DNA from: Rhizobium sp. L51/94
Lineage (GTDB): Bacteria > Pseudomonadota > Alphaproteobacteria > Rhizobiales > Rhizobiaceae
Direction of reading: 5' to 3'
Assembly: GCF_019355555.1 (NCBI RefSeq)
Contig: NZ_CP072142.1
Location: forward strand, 620,001 to 684,000
Length of the DNA: 64,000 nt
Positions 16,826 through 25,521 of the stretch are shown here, piece by piece. Numbering within the stretch: position 1 is the stretch's first letter; each line of letters begins with the position of its first letter. A program made the translations under genes and the position numbers. The notes under the pieces are model-generated. The model made no database searches and had not been told where the DNA came from. It saw only the letters and a list, made by a program, of their open reading frames with translations.

Positions 16826-18046
16826 TCAGTGGCTTGAGCGATGGGCTCGCCATGCGATGATCATGCCGCCGAAACCGAACAGGGAAAAGACCATGAAGCT
16901 CGCACCATAGTGGCCGGTCAAAGCATAAAGACTGGCAAAGGACGACGGACCGACGATGACCCCGATGAAGGTGTAGACCAGAACGCCCCCGGTGATCGCG
17001 CCGACTCTGCCTTCCGGAGCATTGTGGGCCACCTCTGCGAGCAGCACGCCGTTCCATCCAATCGTCACGCCGCCCATGCAGACGAAAAGAGCGACCTGCG
17101 CGACCGGTGGCAGGCCGGGCAGCCAGTAGAGCAAGGCATAGCCGGCGCCGCCGAGCAGGCCAAGCAGTGACAGGGTGATGAAGCCGCCGCCGATGCGATC
17201 GGCGACCACGCCCCAGAAGATGCGACCGAAGGCGCCAGCGAACTGCATGGCCGCGGCAACGGACCCTGCGGCCAGCAAGGACCATCCGGCGTCGTGCACA
17301 AGCGTAACCACAGCGAAGGCGGAAACCGACAGTTGCATGGCGGAATAGGCAAAGCCCAGGCCGCTCAGCGCCAGCAGACGCGGGTCGCGCCAGATCGTCG
17401 ATTGTTCCTCGATCAACCCGCGCAACAGGGATCGGCGCTTGCTGACTACGACGGGTTCAGCCGCGTGCGTCATCGCCAGCAACCCCATCGTCAACAGCGG
17501 TGCGGCCGCCCCGATCAGCAGTGCGATATTCCAGTCGACATAGCGGGAGAGATAGGGGAAGGCGAAGCTTGCGAGGATGCCGCCCAGCGGGACGCCGGAT
17601 TGCTTCAGCGAAAATACGATGTTCCGCTTGTTCTGCGGGGTGACTCGGCTCAGCATTTCGGAAGATGCCGGATTGTTCAGGCCGTAGCCGATGCCGATAA
17701 AAAGCGACGCAATGACGATCAGTGGAATACTGGCGGTGGCAATGCCGGCAAAACCGATCACGCAGCAGACAAGAGCAGCCTGTTCAATTCGGATCGGCCC
17801 GAAGCGCTGGACCAGCGTGCCGGCGATTGCAGAGGAGAACATGCCAGAGGCATAGATCAGGCTGATCTGATAGCCGATCCAGTAGGCGCCGATATCGAGA
17901 TCTGCTGCCACCGTCGGCGCAATGGCCGTGAGTGCAAGGACGCTCGCGGTCGCCACGATCTGGATCAGCGTTGCCGCCACAAGGGTTTGCATCAGCGAAG
18001 AAGCTCGGCGCGTTTGCGTGGCCTCTCCGGCAATCAGGTCCGACAT
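16826..18046 (-). CDS. MFS transporter
   Basis: 406 residues with about twelve hydrophobic segments in two halves. Family marks include TLVQRFGPIR after helix 2 and the second-half copy GVVADRIGGGF after helix 8. It is a secondary carrier, probably an importer or product exporter for the N-heterocycle pathway. ATG at 18044-18046 was chosen over a TTG three codons upstream. It is divergent from the GntR gene; the sequence element at 18080 lies 34 bp upstream. Substrate not determinable from sequence. Confidence 0.9.
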   Translation of the reverse strand: MSDLIAGEATQTRRASSLMQTLVAATLIQIVATASVLALTAIAPTVAADLDIGAYWIGYQISLIYASGMFSSAIAGTLVQRFGPIRIEQAALVCCVIGFAGIATASIPLIVIASLFIGIGYGLNNPASSEMLSRVTPQNKRNIVFSLKQSGVPLGGILASFAFPYLSRYVDWNIALLIGAAAPLLTMGLLAMTHAAEPVVVSKRRSLLRGLIEEQSTIWRDPRLLALSGLGFAYSAMQLSVSAFAVVTLVHDAGWSLLAAGSVAAAMQFAGAFGRIFWGVVADRIGGGFITLSLLGLLGGAGYALLYWLPGLPPVAQVALFVCMGGVTIGWNGVLLAEVAHNAPEGRVGAITGGVLVYTFIGVIVGPSSFASLYALTGHYGASFMVFSLFGFGGMIIAWRAHRSSH

Positions 18047-18079
18047 GCGTCTCAATATCCTGGGAAATTATAGCTGGGA

Positions 18080-18093
18080 TATGTACGTACTAA
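18080..18093. promoter_or_regulatory. GntR-type operator candidate between MFS and regulator
   Basis: TATGTACGTACTAA contains the palindromic GTACGTAC core. It is positioned between the divergent MFS (start 18046) and GntR (start about 18177) genes, where it could give autoregulation. Confidence 0.6.
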
Positions 18094-18176
18094 TAGATTT
18101 GCTTTGCTGGCACAAGCGGGTCAGGATGCGTTTGCGGACATGCTGAAATTCGATTGCCTTTCGCCGGGAAAGACGA

Positions 18177-18992
18177 TTGAAACCTTTACAACGGAGATGT
18201 GCCGGTGATTTTAGCTGGCAAGGGGTGGGGTGCTTGGATCAGAAAAGCAATCATTGGAAGCCGGAGCTGGATACGGCGCCGCTCTATCTGCAGGTCGCCC
18301 ATCACCTGGAGTCTCGCATCAGCAATGGCGACTACCCGGTCGGCACCCTTTTGCCGACAGAGAACGAGATTGCCGCAGCGCTGGGCGTCAGTCGCCAGAC
18401 CGTACGTCAGGCAATCGGGACCCTGCGCAACAAGGGGCGTCTTTCGGCGCGCAAGGGCGTAGGCACCCGTGTTGAGGCCGGCTTCGACCCGGAACGCAAA
18501 CGCTTCATCGCCCACTCGCGCTCCGAACTTTTTGAAATCGCCGCCGAGACCGAATTTGTGATCGACACGAAGGAGGAGGTCTCGGCGCAGGGGAAACTTG
18601 CGATCGAGCTGGGTTGCCGGCCTGGCCGAAAGTTCTTCCACATGGCCGGTATCCGTTATCCCGGAAATCGCAGCAGGCCGTTTTCGTGGAACGAGGTCTA
18701 CGTCGATTCCAGGCTTGCCGGCGCCGTGAAGGACATCACGGTCGCCAGAAGTGCTATTTTTCACTATATCGAACAGTTTACCGGCGAAAAAATCCAGGAA
18801 ATCCAGCAGGAAATCAAGCCTATCGCGCTCGATGGGGTGATCGCCGGCAAGCTTGGCGTCAGCACGGGCGATCTCGCGCTCGTCGTCACGCGCCGCTACT
18901 ACGGCTCCGGTCGCCGCCTGCTGGAATATGCTTACCAGGTTCTGCCGGCAGAGCGCTTTACCTTCACCACGACACTGCGCGCCGAGAGCTGA
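18177..18992 (+). CDS. GntR-family regulator with UTRA domain (HutC type)
   Basis: About 271 residues. The winged helix spans roughly residues 31-95 (PLYLQVAHHLESRISNG, then LPTENEIAAALGVSRQTVRQA). A UTRA ligand-binding domain follows (about 105-265), ending with the typical RRLLEYAYQVLPAERF-like strand pattern. Start is uncertain: TTG 18177, GTG 18225 and TTG 18234 are all in frame and no ATG precedes the HTH; the purine-rich AGGGGTGGGG favours 18234. It is flanked by the MFS gene and rutA, and is the obvious candidate to bind the GTACGTAC elements. The effector would be the pathway substrate or first ring-opened product. Confidence 0.88.
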   Translation: MKPLQRRCAGDFSWQGVGCLDQKSNHWKPELDTAPLYLQVAHHLESRISNGDYPVGTLLPTENEIAAALGVSRQTVRQAIGTLRNKGRLSARKGVGTRVEAGFDPERKRFIAHSRSELFEIAAETEFVIDTKEEVSAQGKLAIELGCRPGRKFFHMAGIRYPGNRSRPFSWNEVYVDSRLAGAVKDITVARSAIFHYIEQFTGEKIQEIQQEIKPIALDGVIAGKLGVSTGDLALVVTRRYYGSGRRLLEYAYQVLPAERFTFTTTLRAES

Positions 18993-19212
18993 GGCTGACA
19001 GCCGCGTGAATGGTTCCCGCCTTTGCCGGCGCCATGATTCGTCTGCCCATTCCGCCTGTAATTGCCTTTCTGATTGGCTTTTTGCCTCGTCATTCGCCGT
19101 TTGAATAATTTCCCGGCGCCAAACTTCTGCGTGCAAATCAGCCGTTTGATTAATAAATAGGCGCGCCTAAAGATGCGTCATTTTTGGCTTTACAGGCCCG
19201 AAAAATTTTGCA

Positions 19213-19226
19213 TTAGTTCGTACATA
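19213..19226. promoter_or_regulatory. GntR-type operator candidate upstream of rutA
   Basis: TTAGTTCGTACATA carries the CGTACATA half found at 16606. It is 37 bp upstream of the rutA start, in a 270-bp gap that otherwise holds no recognisable gene. Confidence 0.55.
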
Positions 19227-19262
19227 CTGCCTTGCATGTCCATCAGATAAAAGGGGAACCAC

Positions 19263-20345
19263 ATGGATATCGGTGTTTTCATTCCCATCGGAAACAATGG
19301 CTGGCTGATCTCCACTACCTCGCCGCATTACATGCCGAGCTTCGAGCTCAACAAGCAGATCGTCCAGAAAGCAGAGGGATACGGGCTCGAGTTTGCTCTC
19401 TCGATGATCAAGCTGAGAGGCTTCGGCGGCAAGGCCGAGTTCTGGGATTACAATCTTGAGAGCTTCACGCTTATGGCCAGCCTGGCGGCTGTCACCAAGC
19501 GCATCAAGCTGTTTGCCTCGACTGCCGTGCTGACTCTGCCGCCGGCCATTGTCGCGCGCATGGCGACGACGATCGACAGCGTGGCGCCCGGCCGTTTCGG
19601 TGTCAATATCGTGTCGGGCTGGCAGATGGCGGAATATGACCAGATGGGCATGTGGCCGGGAAATGACTATTTCGGCTACCGCTACGATTATTCGACCGAA
19701 TACGTCCACATCATGAAAGAGCTCTGGGCCAAGGGCGAATGCTCCTTCGAAGGCAAGCACTTCACCATGAAGGATTGCATGATGAAGCCGATGCCGGCGA
19801 ACAAGATCGAGATCGTTGCAGCAGGTCAGAGTCCGCGCGGGATGGAATTCGCAGCGGAATACGCCGACTACAACTTCGTCATGGGCTCGGGCATCAACAC
19901 GCCGACCGCCTATGCGCCGAACAATGCAAAGCTGGTTGAAGCCGCTGCCAAGACCGGCCGCGATGTCGGCGCCTACGTGCTGTTCATGGTGATCGCCGAA
20001 GAGACCGACGAGCTGGCGAAGGCAAAGTGGGAGAGCTACCGCGAAGGGGCGGATGTCGACGCCCTCGCATGGATGGCGGACCAGGGCAGCAAGGATGCGA
20101 CTGCCGACAGCAACTCGACCGCCAAGCACATCAACCTGCCGGAAGGCGCAGTTAATTTCAACATGGGGACCCTGGTAGGCTCTTATGCCAGCGTCGCACG
20201 GATGCTGGAGGAAGCTGGCAGCGTTCCCGGGACAAAGGGCATCATGCTGACCTTCGACGACTTCCTGGTCGGTCTCGACAAGTTTGGCGAGCGCATCCAG
20301 CCGCTGATGGCGTCGCGCATGCCGAGCCAGATTGCGGCCGAATAA
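19263..20345 (+). CDS. rutA: pyrimidine monooxygenase RutA (FMN-dependent ring opening)
   Basis: 360 residues, luciferase-like flavin monooxygenase. Long stretches follow E. coli RutA nearly residue for residue: IGVFIPIGNNGWLIS near the N-terminus, ALSMIKLRGFGGK, DYNLESFTLMASLAAV, LTLPPAIVARMATTIDS, and NMGTLVGSYASVARML near the C-terminus. RutA uses FMNH2 and O2 to cleave the uracil N3-C4 amide, giving ureidoacrylate peracid/ureidoacrylate. The gene is first of a plus-strand operon with two amidases and an isochorismatase-fold hydrolase. rutC, rutD, rutE and rutG are absent from the window, so the true substrate may be a pyrimidine analogue or another cyclic amide. Confidence 0.93.
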   Translation: MDIGVFIPIGNNGWLISTTSPHYMPSFELNKQIVQKAEGYGLEFALSMIKLRGFGGKAEFWDYNLESFTLMASLAAVTKRIKLFASTAVLTLPPAIVARMATTIDSVAPGRFGVNIVSGWQMAEYDQMGMWPGNDYFGYRYDYSTEYVHIMKELWAKGECSFEGKHFTMKDCMMKPMPANKIEIVAAGQSPRGMEFAAEYADYNFVMGSGINTPTAYAPNNAKLVEAAAKTGRDVGAYVLFMVIAEETDELAKAKWESYREGADVDALAWMADQGSKDATADSNSTAKHINLPEGAVNFNMGTLVGSYASVARMLEEAGSVPGTKGIMLTFDDFLVGLDKFGERIQPLMASRMPSQIAAE

Positions 20346-21903
20346 GGTGCATCTCCTTCTGCCAGATGCCGGGGCCGCAGCACCGCTTGTCGGCCCCCGC
20401 GACCTCCTGGATCCACTGACGCTGGTCGACCCCGGCCTTGCAGATCGCCCCTACGCCCGCTTTGCACCCCCAGGCAAGCCGTTGCCAAGCCTGGATGTCG
20501 AGCCCGCGATCGAAGATTTGCAAATAAGGACCGCCGGCGTAGACGCGCTTCTTTCAGCGTATGCCGGAGGGAGACTGTTGCCTTCGCACGCCCTGCGCTC
20601 GCTTATCAGTGCGTCGCGATCCTGCACCGCAGGTGGCGAGGCTATCCTTCGCTTCGTACCGCAGGCTGAAAAGGCCGCCTGTGAAAGCGACGAGCGTTGG
20701 CGCAATGGAACGGCGCGGCCGCTGGAAGGCATTCCGTTCAGCGTCAAGGACATCATCGATGTCGCGGATACCATCACCACATCCGGCTCCCATTTTACCG
20801 GCGATCGCGTCGCACCGGCCGATGCCGATGTCGTGGCCGCCTTGCGTGGCGCCGGCGCCATTCCCTTTGCCATGACGGCGACCACCGAGTTCGCCACCGG
20901 TTCACCGCACAACCCGCGCTTCGGTACGGTGCGCAATCCGTGGGATCAAAGCCGCTGGACGGGTGGATCGTCGACGGGATCCGCTGCAGCACTGGCCGCG
21001 CGTCTGATGCCGCTGGCGCTCGGCACGGACACCGGTGGATCAATCCGGGTCCCATCCTGCTGGTGTGGCACGACGGGCCTGAAGCCGAGCCGGGACCGCG
21101 TGTCCCGAAAAGGTGTCGCGCCCCTGTCCTGGACACTCGACCATGTCGGTCCGATGGCCCGCTCCGCAAGGGACATCGCCCGCGTATTGCCTTTCATCAC
21201 CGCCCAGCCGGAGCCAGCCCTGGCTGCGCAATGTGCTGCCATTCTGGCGGAAGAGACTTTCGAGGGCCTTCGCATCGGCGTGCCCGTCAACTGGTTCACG
21301 GATGTTGTCGACGACGCCGTTCTTGCCAATTGGGAGGCTGCGCTGGCGACGATGGAGAGGCTCGGATGCATTTGCATTCCGCTGCCTGCCATCGATATCG
21401 CCCCCTGGCATGAGGCCGGCTGGGTCATCCTCCAGAGCGAACTGGCAACGCTGCATTTTCCCCGTCTCGATCGGGCGGAGATGTTCGATGCCGGCCTCGT
21501 CCACAGGCTGAAGAACGGCCTTGCCTATTCTGCGGTCGATTACGGGCGGGCGCTCCAGACGCGCGCCGAGGCACAAAGCGGCTTCCTCGACGCCATGGCC
21601 GACGTCGATCTGGTCGTTACGCCCGGCATCGGTGGCGAGGCTGGCGTGCTCGATGGGCTGACCGTCGATGTGAACGGGATCTCCCATACCTTCCAGTCGA
21701 TGATTTCGCGAAACACGATGATTTTCGACGTCACCGGCCTGCCGGCCCTGATGCTGCCATCCGGCCTCGGTCGCACCGGTCTGCCGACCGGTATACAGAT
21801 CGTCGGCAGGCCCCAGGCCGATGCGATGTGCCTTTCCCTGGGGGCCGCTTTTCAGCGCGCGACCGAGTTCCACGACATGATGCCGCCGGGACTGGCGATA
21901 TGA
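20332..21903 (+). CDS. amidase-signature hydrolase, first of tandem pair
   Basis: 523 residues from a TTG that overlaps the rutA stop; a GTG at 20347 just after that stop is an equally good start. The amidase-signature triad is complete: Lys139 (FSVKDIID), Ser213 in TGGSSTGSAAA, and Ser237 in TDTGGSIRVP. It has an extra N-terminal region of about 90 residues before the core. It hydrolyses an amide, ureide or carbamate, presumably generated by RutA. It overlaps the next amidase by 4 bp (ATGA). Only about 25-35% identity to its neighbour would be expected from inspection, so these are distinct activities rather than a recent duplication. Confidence 0.87.
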   Translation: MRPNKVHLLLPDAGAAAPLVGPRDLLDPLTLVDPGLADRPYARFAPPGKPLPSLDVEPAIEDLQIRTAGVDALLSAYAGGRLLPSHALRSLISASRSCTAGGEAILRFVPQAEKAACESDERWRNGTARPLEGIPFSVKDIIDVADTITTSGSHFTGDRVAPADADVVAALRGAGAIPFAMTATTEFATGSPHNPRFGTVRNPWDQSRWTGGSSTGSAAALAARLMPLALGTDTGGSIRVPSCWCGTTGLKPSRDRVSRKGVAPLSWTLDHVGPMARSARDIARVLPFITAQPEPALAAQCAAILAEETFEGLRIGVPVNWFTDVVDDAVLANWEAALATMERLGCICIPLPAIDIAPWHEAGWVILQSELATLHFPRLDRAEMFDAGLVHRLKNGLAYSAVDYGRALQTRAEAQSGFLDAMADVDLVVTPGIGGEAGVLDGLTVDVNGISHTFQSMISRNTMIFDVTGLPALMLPSGLGRTGLPTGIQIVGRPQADAMCLSLGAAFQRATEFHDMMPPGLAI

Positions 21904-23264
21904 GCGCTGAAACGCCGTCTGTGCCCCTGCCGAACCAGCTGACTGCCACGGATTTGCTGGCGATGCTGGCCGATGACAAGTTGAGCGCTAGCGATGTGGT
22001 GGAAGCGTGCCTTGAGCGCATCCGCCTGCGGGATGGCGATGTGCAGGCCTGGCTCGCCGTCAATCCGCAGGCACTGGCCGAGGCCGCCCGTCTGGATGCC
22101 TTGCCGAGGGAAAAGCGTGGCCGGCTGCATGGCCTGCCGATTGCTGTCAAGGATGTGTTCGACACCCACGACCTGCCGACGACCTACAACTCGCCGCTTT
22201 ATGGTGGTTTCCAGCCTGCGGCGGATGCTGCGGCCGTCGATCTGCTGCGCGCGGAAGGTGCAATCGTGCTCGGCAAGACCGACACGACGGAATTTGCCGC
22301 CGCCGGGCAGGATGCCAAAACCGGCAATCCGTACGATCTCGCACGCACCTCCGGCGGTTCGTCTGCCGGTTCTGCGGCAGCCGTCGCCGACTTCCACGTG
22401 CCGTTGGCGCTTGCCACGCAGACCGGCGGCTCGACCATTCGCCCGGCTTCCTTCTGCGGCGTCTACGCCTTCAAGCCGAGCTACGGTCGTGTCAGCCGGG
22501 AGGGTGTGAGGCTCTATTCCATCAGCTTTGACACTGTGGGCTGGTATGGCCGTTCGGTTGCGGACCTCGCATTGCTGGCGAATGTCTTCGGTCTGGACGA
22601 ACCTCTCGGGCCGGAAAGTCGCCCGGATGCGTTGAGGATGGCCGTGACCACCGGCCCCTACCATGACCGCCTGCAGGACAAAAGCCTGCGGGCAATGACA
22701 TCGGCCGCCGACAGCCTGCGACAGGCCGGTCATCAGGTCCATGAGCTCGAACTTCCGCCGGCCTTCGAAGCGCTCGATCGCTATCACCGGGTCATTCTGC
22801 ATCGCGAAGGCCAGGCGGCGTTTCGCAATCTTGCCCGTCGACATGGCGCCGCCCTGCATGACGATTTCCACCACCGGGTGGAAAATCGCGATGGAACGAC
22901 GCTTGCCGAACTGAGAGACGCCTATGACGGCATGGGGCTGGCGCGGATCGCGTTCGACGAGATCGCAGCCAACTACGATGTGGTGATCGCGCCGAGCGCT
23001 GCCGGGTTTGCACCCGTCGGCCGCAAACCCGGCGATCCCGTGTTCAATGCCTCGTGGACGCTGCTCGGCGTGCCCTGCGTGAATATTCCAGTGCCGCCGC
23101 CGGCATCTCCCGGCGGGCTGTCGCTGCCGATCGGGGTGACAGTGATCGCGCCGCGTTTTGCCGACAGCCATCTTCTCGCCCATGCCGACCGGATTGCCGC
23201 AGTCCTGAGTCCGAAAGCCCCTGTCGTCGAGACCGTCCATGAATTTCGAGGGAGCCGTCCGTGA
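21900..23264 (+). CDS. amidase-signature hydrolase, second of tandem pair
   Basis: 454 residues from the ATG overlapping the previous stop. Catalytic Lys84 (IAVKDVFD), Ser154 in SGGSSAGSAAAV, and nucleophile Ser178 in TQTGGSTIRP are all present with canonical spacing. The motif TQTGGSTIRPASFCGV and the FKPSYGRVSREGV run place it with the broad amidase/AtzE-like group. It is coupled to the isochorismatase-fold gene by a GTGA overlap. No AtzG-like small gene accompanies it. Probable cytoplasmic amide-bond hydrolase acting after RutA; exact bond unknown. Confidence 0.88.
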   Translation: MSAETPSVPLPNQLTATDLLAMLADDKLSASDVVEACLERIRLRDGDVQAWLAVNPQALAEAARLDALPREKRGRLHGLPIAVKDVFDTHDLPTTYNSPLYGGFQPAADAAAVDLLRAEGAIVLGKTDTTEFAAAGQDAKTGNPYDLARTSGGSSAGSAAAVADFHVPLALATQTGGSTIRPASFCGVYAFKPSYGRVSREGVRLYSISFDTVGWYGRSVADLALLANVFGLDEPLGPESRPDALRMAVTTGPYHDRLQDKSLRAMTSAADSLRQAGHQVHELELPPAFEALDRYHRVILHREGQAAFRNLARRHGAALHDDFHHRVENRDGTTLAELRDAYDGMGLARIAFDEIAANYDVVIAPSAAGFAPVGRKPGDPVFNASWTLLGVPCVNIPVPPPASPGGLSLPIGVTVIAPRFADSHLLAHADRIAAVLSPKAPVVETVHEFRGSRP

Positions 23265-23890
23265 GCGAAGCCGACCTGCGTGCGAACTATGCCAAAGCCT
23301 ATGACAACCGCATCGGCTTCGGCAGGAAGCCTGCCCTGGTGCTGGTCGATTTCGTCCAGGCCTATTTCGAGCCTGACAGCCCGCTATTCGCAGGTGTCGA
23401 TGCGGCGCTGGAAAGTGCCCTGCGCATCCGTGCCGCAGCGCATGAGAAGAACCTTCCCGTCATCCTGACCGGCGTCGTCCTGCATTCGAGCGGTCTGGAT
23501 GGCGGCCGGTTTTTCCAGAAGGCCAAGCCGCTGGCGAGCTTTACCGCCGGCAACCCTCTCGGCGCCTGGCCGAAGGGGCTTGAGCCACGGGCTGACGAGT
23601 TTGTTGTGACGAAGCAGTATCCGAGCGCGTTCTTCGGCACGTCTCTGGCGCCGATGCTGACCGCGATGGGGGTCGACAACGTCATCCTCACCGGGCTGAC
23701 CACCAGCGGCTGCGTGCGCGCTTCCTGCGTGGATGCCATGTCGCATGGCTTCATCACGACGGTGGTGCGCGACGCCTGTGGCGACCGTCATCCGGCTCCG
23801 CACGAGGCCAATCTTTTCGATATGAACGCAAAATATGCCGACGTCGTCTCCGAGGCGGAGATCCTGGCGTTTATCGATGGCCTCGACTAA
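23261..23890 (+). CDS. isochorismatase-fold amidohydrolase (N-carbamoylsarcosine amidase-like)
   Basis: 209 residues, cysteine hydrolase family. The Asp-Lys-Cys triad is Asp30 (LVLVDFV), Lys118 (VVTKQYPSAFFGT) and Cys151 (TTSGCVRAS). The N-terminal RANYAKAYDNRIGFGRKPAL and the phrase HGFITTVVRDACGDRHPAPHEANLFDM match the N-carbamoylsarcosine amidohydrolase/maleamate amidase branch better than RutB ureidoacrylate hydrolase, although the fold and chemistry are the same. It releases CO2 and NH3 from an N-carbamoyl group or ammonia from an amide. GTG start overlaps the amidase stop. Last gene of the rutA operon; functionally it stands where rutB would. Confidence 0.85.
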   Translation: MSEADLRANYAKAYDNRIGFGRKPALVLVDFVQAYFEPDSPLFAGVDAALESALRIRAAAHEKNLPVILTGVVLHSSGLDGGRFFQKAKPLASFTAGNPLGAWPKGLEPRADEFVVTKQYPSAFFGTSLAPMLTAMGVDNVILTGLTTSGCVRASCVDAMSHGFITTVVRDACGDRHPAPHEANLFDMNAKYADVVSEAEILAFIDGLD

Positions 23891-23952
23891 CCCCGTCGTC
23901 GCCAGCAAGTGCCCGGCGACCACACGGCCGCCGAAGCATTGTCATTTCAGGC

Positions 23953-24846
23953 TTAGCTGGCGCCGTTTGCCTTGGCTATGAAGTCGGTGAGGTGCGGAAC
24001 GTAGTCTTCTGCTCCGGCACCGCCATTCGCCATCGCCACGGCGAATGAGTTCTTCACCGCGCTCGACATTGTGGTGGTGACTGTCGCCGCATTTGCCATC
24101 GATTCCACGTAGCGCATGTCTTTGTAGGCATTGCTGAGGGTGAACTTGTGGGCTTCGCGGTTGCCTTCCAGAGCATAGCCCATGAAAGTCTGATAGAAGC
24201 CGCAATCCATGCGTCCGCCGCGGATCACCTGGTCGAATGTTTCTATGGAGATGCCAACTTTTTTCGACAGCGCCAGGGCCTCGGAATAGAGCGCGGCATA
24301 GCCGAGCGAGATGAAATTGTTCAGGAGCTTCATCCGATGGCCGTCGGCGACGCCGCCGATGTGGACGATCTTGCCCGCCCATGTCGAGATCACCGGCTTG
24401 ATGCGCTCAAAAACCGCCGCATCGGCGCCGACCATGCAATCGAGAGTACCCGCCCACGCTTCTTTCGGCGTGCGGCTCAAGGGGGCGTCGGCGTAGAGAA
24501 CGCCGATCTCGGCCATCTCTGCGGCCAGCGTCTGTGTCACCGTGGGCTCGCCGGTCGAGCAATCGACGATAACGGTCCCTGCGGCAAGGCCCGGTTTCAT
24601 GGCCGCGACGGCAGCGGCAACTTCCGGCGAGCCGGTCAGGCAAAGAAAGACGATGGTGGAGTGACGGGCCAGTTCATCGAGAGACTTTGCCTCGGTGGCT
24701 CCCCTTGAAACCAGATCGTCGACCGGCACCCGGTTTCGATGGGCGACGACCTGCAGCGCGTAGCCCTTTTCAACGATATTCTTTGCCATGCCATGGCCCA
24801 TCAGCCCGGTGCCGACAAACCCGATGGTCTCAGTGGTATTGCTCAT
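23953..24846 (-). CDS. NAD(P)-dependent beta-hydroxyacid dehydrogenase (HIBADH family)
   Basis: 297 residues. GFVGTGLMGHGMAKNIV is the cofactor motif; DAPLSRTPKEAWAGTL is the substrate loop, where most family members have SGG, so substrate recognition may differ. The catalytic Lys is in GHRMKLLNNFISLG. It is third gene of the minus-strand operon OtnK-OtnC-this, 33 bp after OtnC, so it likely feeds another hydroxyacid into the tetronate pathway or handles a side product. It is distinct from the LtnD at 27056, which has the specific threonate-dehydrogenase features. Confidence 0.87.
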   Translation of the reverse strand: MSNTTETIGFVGTGLMGHGMAKNIVEKGYALQVVAHRNRVPVDDLVSRGATEAKSLDELARHSTIVFLCLTGSPEVAAAVAAMKPGLAAGTVIVDCSTGEPTVTQTLAAEMAEIGVLYADAPLSRTPKEAWAGTLDCMVGADAAVFERIKPVISTWAGKIVHIGGVADGHRMKLLNNFISLGYAALYSEALALSKKVGISIETFDQVIRGGRMDCGFYQTFMGYALEGNREAHKFTLSNAYKDMRYVESMANAATVTTTMSSAVKNSFAVAMANGGAGAEDYVPHLTDFIAKANGAS

Positions 24847-24879
24847 TTTACTCTCTCCCTGAACGTAAATGGTCGGCGA

Positions 24880-25521
24880 TCATGACAAATTGAATTTGCT
24901 GCGCAGCTCGTCTATCTGCTGCGGCGTCAGCGCGCGCAACACGTGGTTTTGCAGCATCAGGAACAGCTTGGCTGTTTCCTCAAGCTCCTCGGTGGCATAC
25001 TGGGCGTTGGCAAGCGAAGTTCCGGCGACGACAGGACCGTGATTTGCCAGAAGCACCGCGTGATGCTTGCCGGCCAGCGCCTTTACGGCGTGCGCCAATT
25101 CCGGATCTCCCGGCGCGAAATAGGGCACCAGCGGCAAGCGGCCGATGCGCATCACATAATATGCCGTCAGCGCTGGAAGCACATCGTTGGGATCGACGTC
25201 GGCAAGGATGCTGACGGCTGTGGCATGGCTCGAATGCAGGTGGACGACGGCTGCCGCTTCTGACCGTTCATCATACATTGAAAAATGCAAGAAGGCCTCC
25301 TTGGTCGGCTTGTCTCCCGACAAGAGCTGGCCGGATGCGTCGAAATGTGAAAGCCGATCTGGCTCGAGGTTTCCCAGCGAGGCGTTCGTCGGCGTCATCA
25401 ACCATCCGCCATCGGCAAGGCGCACCGAGATGTTTCCGCTTGAGCCGGCTGTCAGGCCGCGATTGAACAGCGAGGCGCCGACGCGGCAGATTTCGTCGCG
25501 CGCTTTGTTGATCTCACGCAT
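24880..25521 (-). CDS. otnC: 3-oxo-tetronate 4-phosphate decarboxylase (class II aldolase family)
   Basis: 213 residues, class II aldolase/adducin fold. The Zn-binding histidines are in VVHLHSSHATAVS, the catalytic acid in KPTKEAFLHF, and a further His in VLLANHGPVVAG. Family members of this length beside a DUF1537 kinase are OtnC, which decarboxylates 3-oxo-tetronate 4-phosphate to dihydroxyacetone phosphate. It overlaps the OtnK gene by 8 bp, consistent with tight co-expression. L-fuculose/ribulose phosphate aldolases share the fold, but the surrounding LtnD/OtnI/OtnK set fixes the role. Confidence 0.88.
   Translation of the reverse strand: MREINKARDEICRVGASLFNRGLTAGSSGNISVRLADGGWLMTPTNASLGNLEPDRLSHFDASGQLLSGDKPTKEAFLHFSMYDERSEAAAVVHLHSSHATAVSILADVDPNDVLPALTAYYVMRIGRLPLVPYFAPGDPELAHAVKALAGKHHAVLLANHGPVVAGTSLANAQYATEELEETAKLFLMLQNHVLRALTPQQIDELRSKFNLS

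Noticed and set aside
19263..23890. Complete canonical rut operon
   Set aside because: Only RutA and RutF are clear. The isochorismatase-fold gene resembles N-carbamoylsarcosine/maleamate amidases more than RutB, and rutC, rutD, rutE and rutG are missing.
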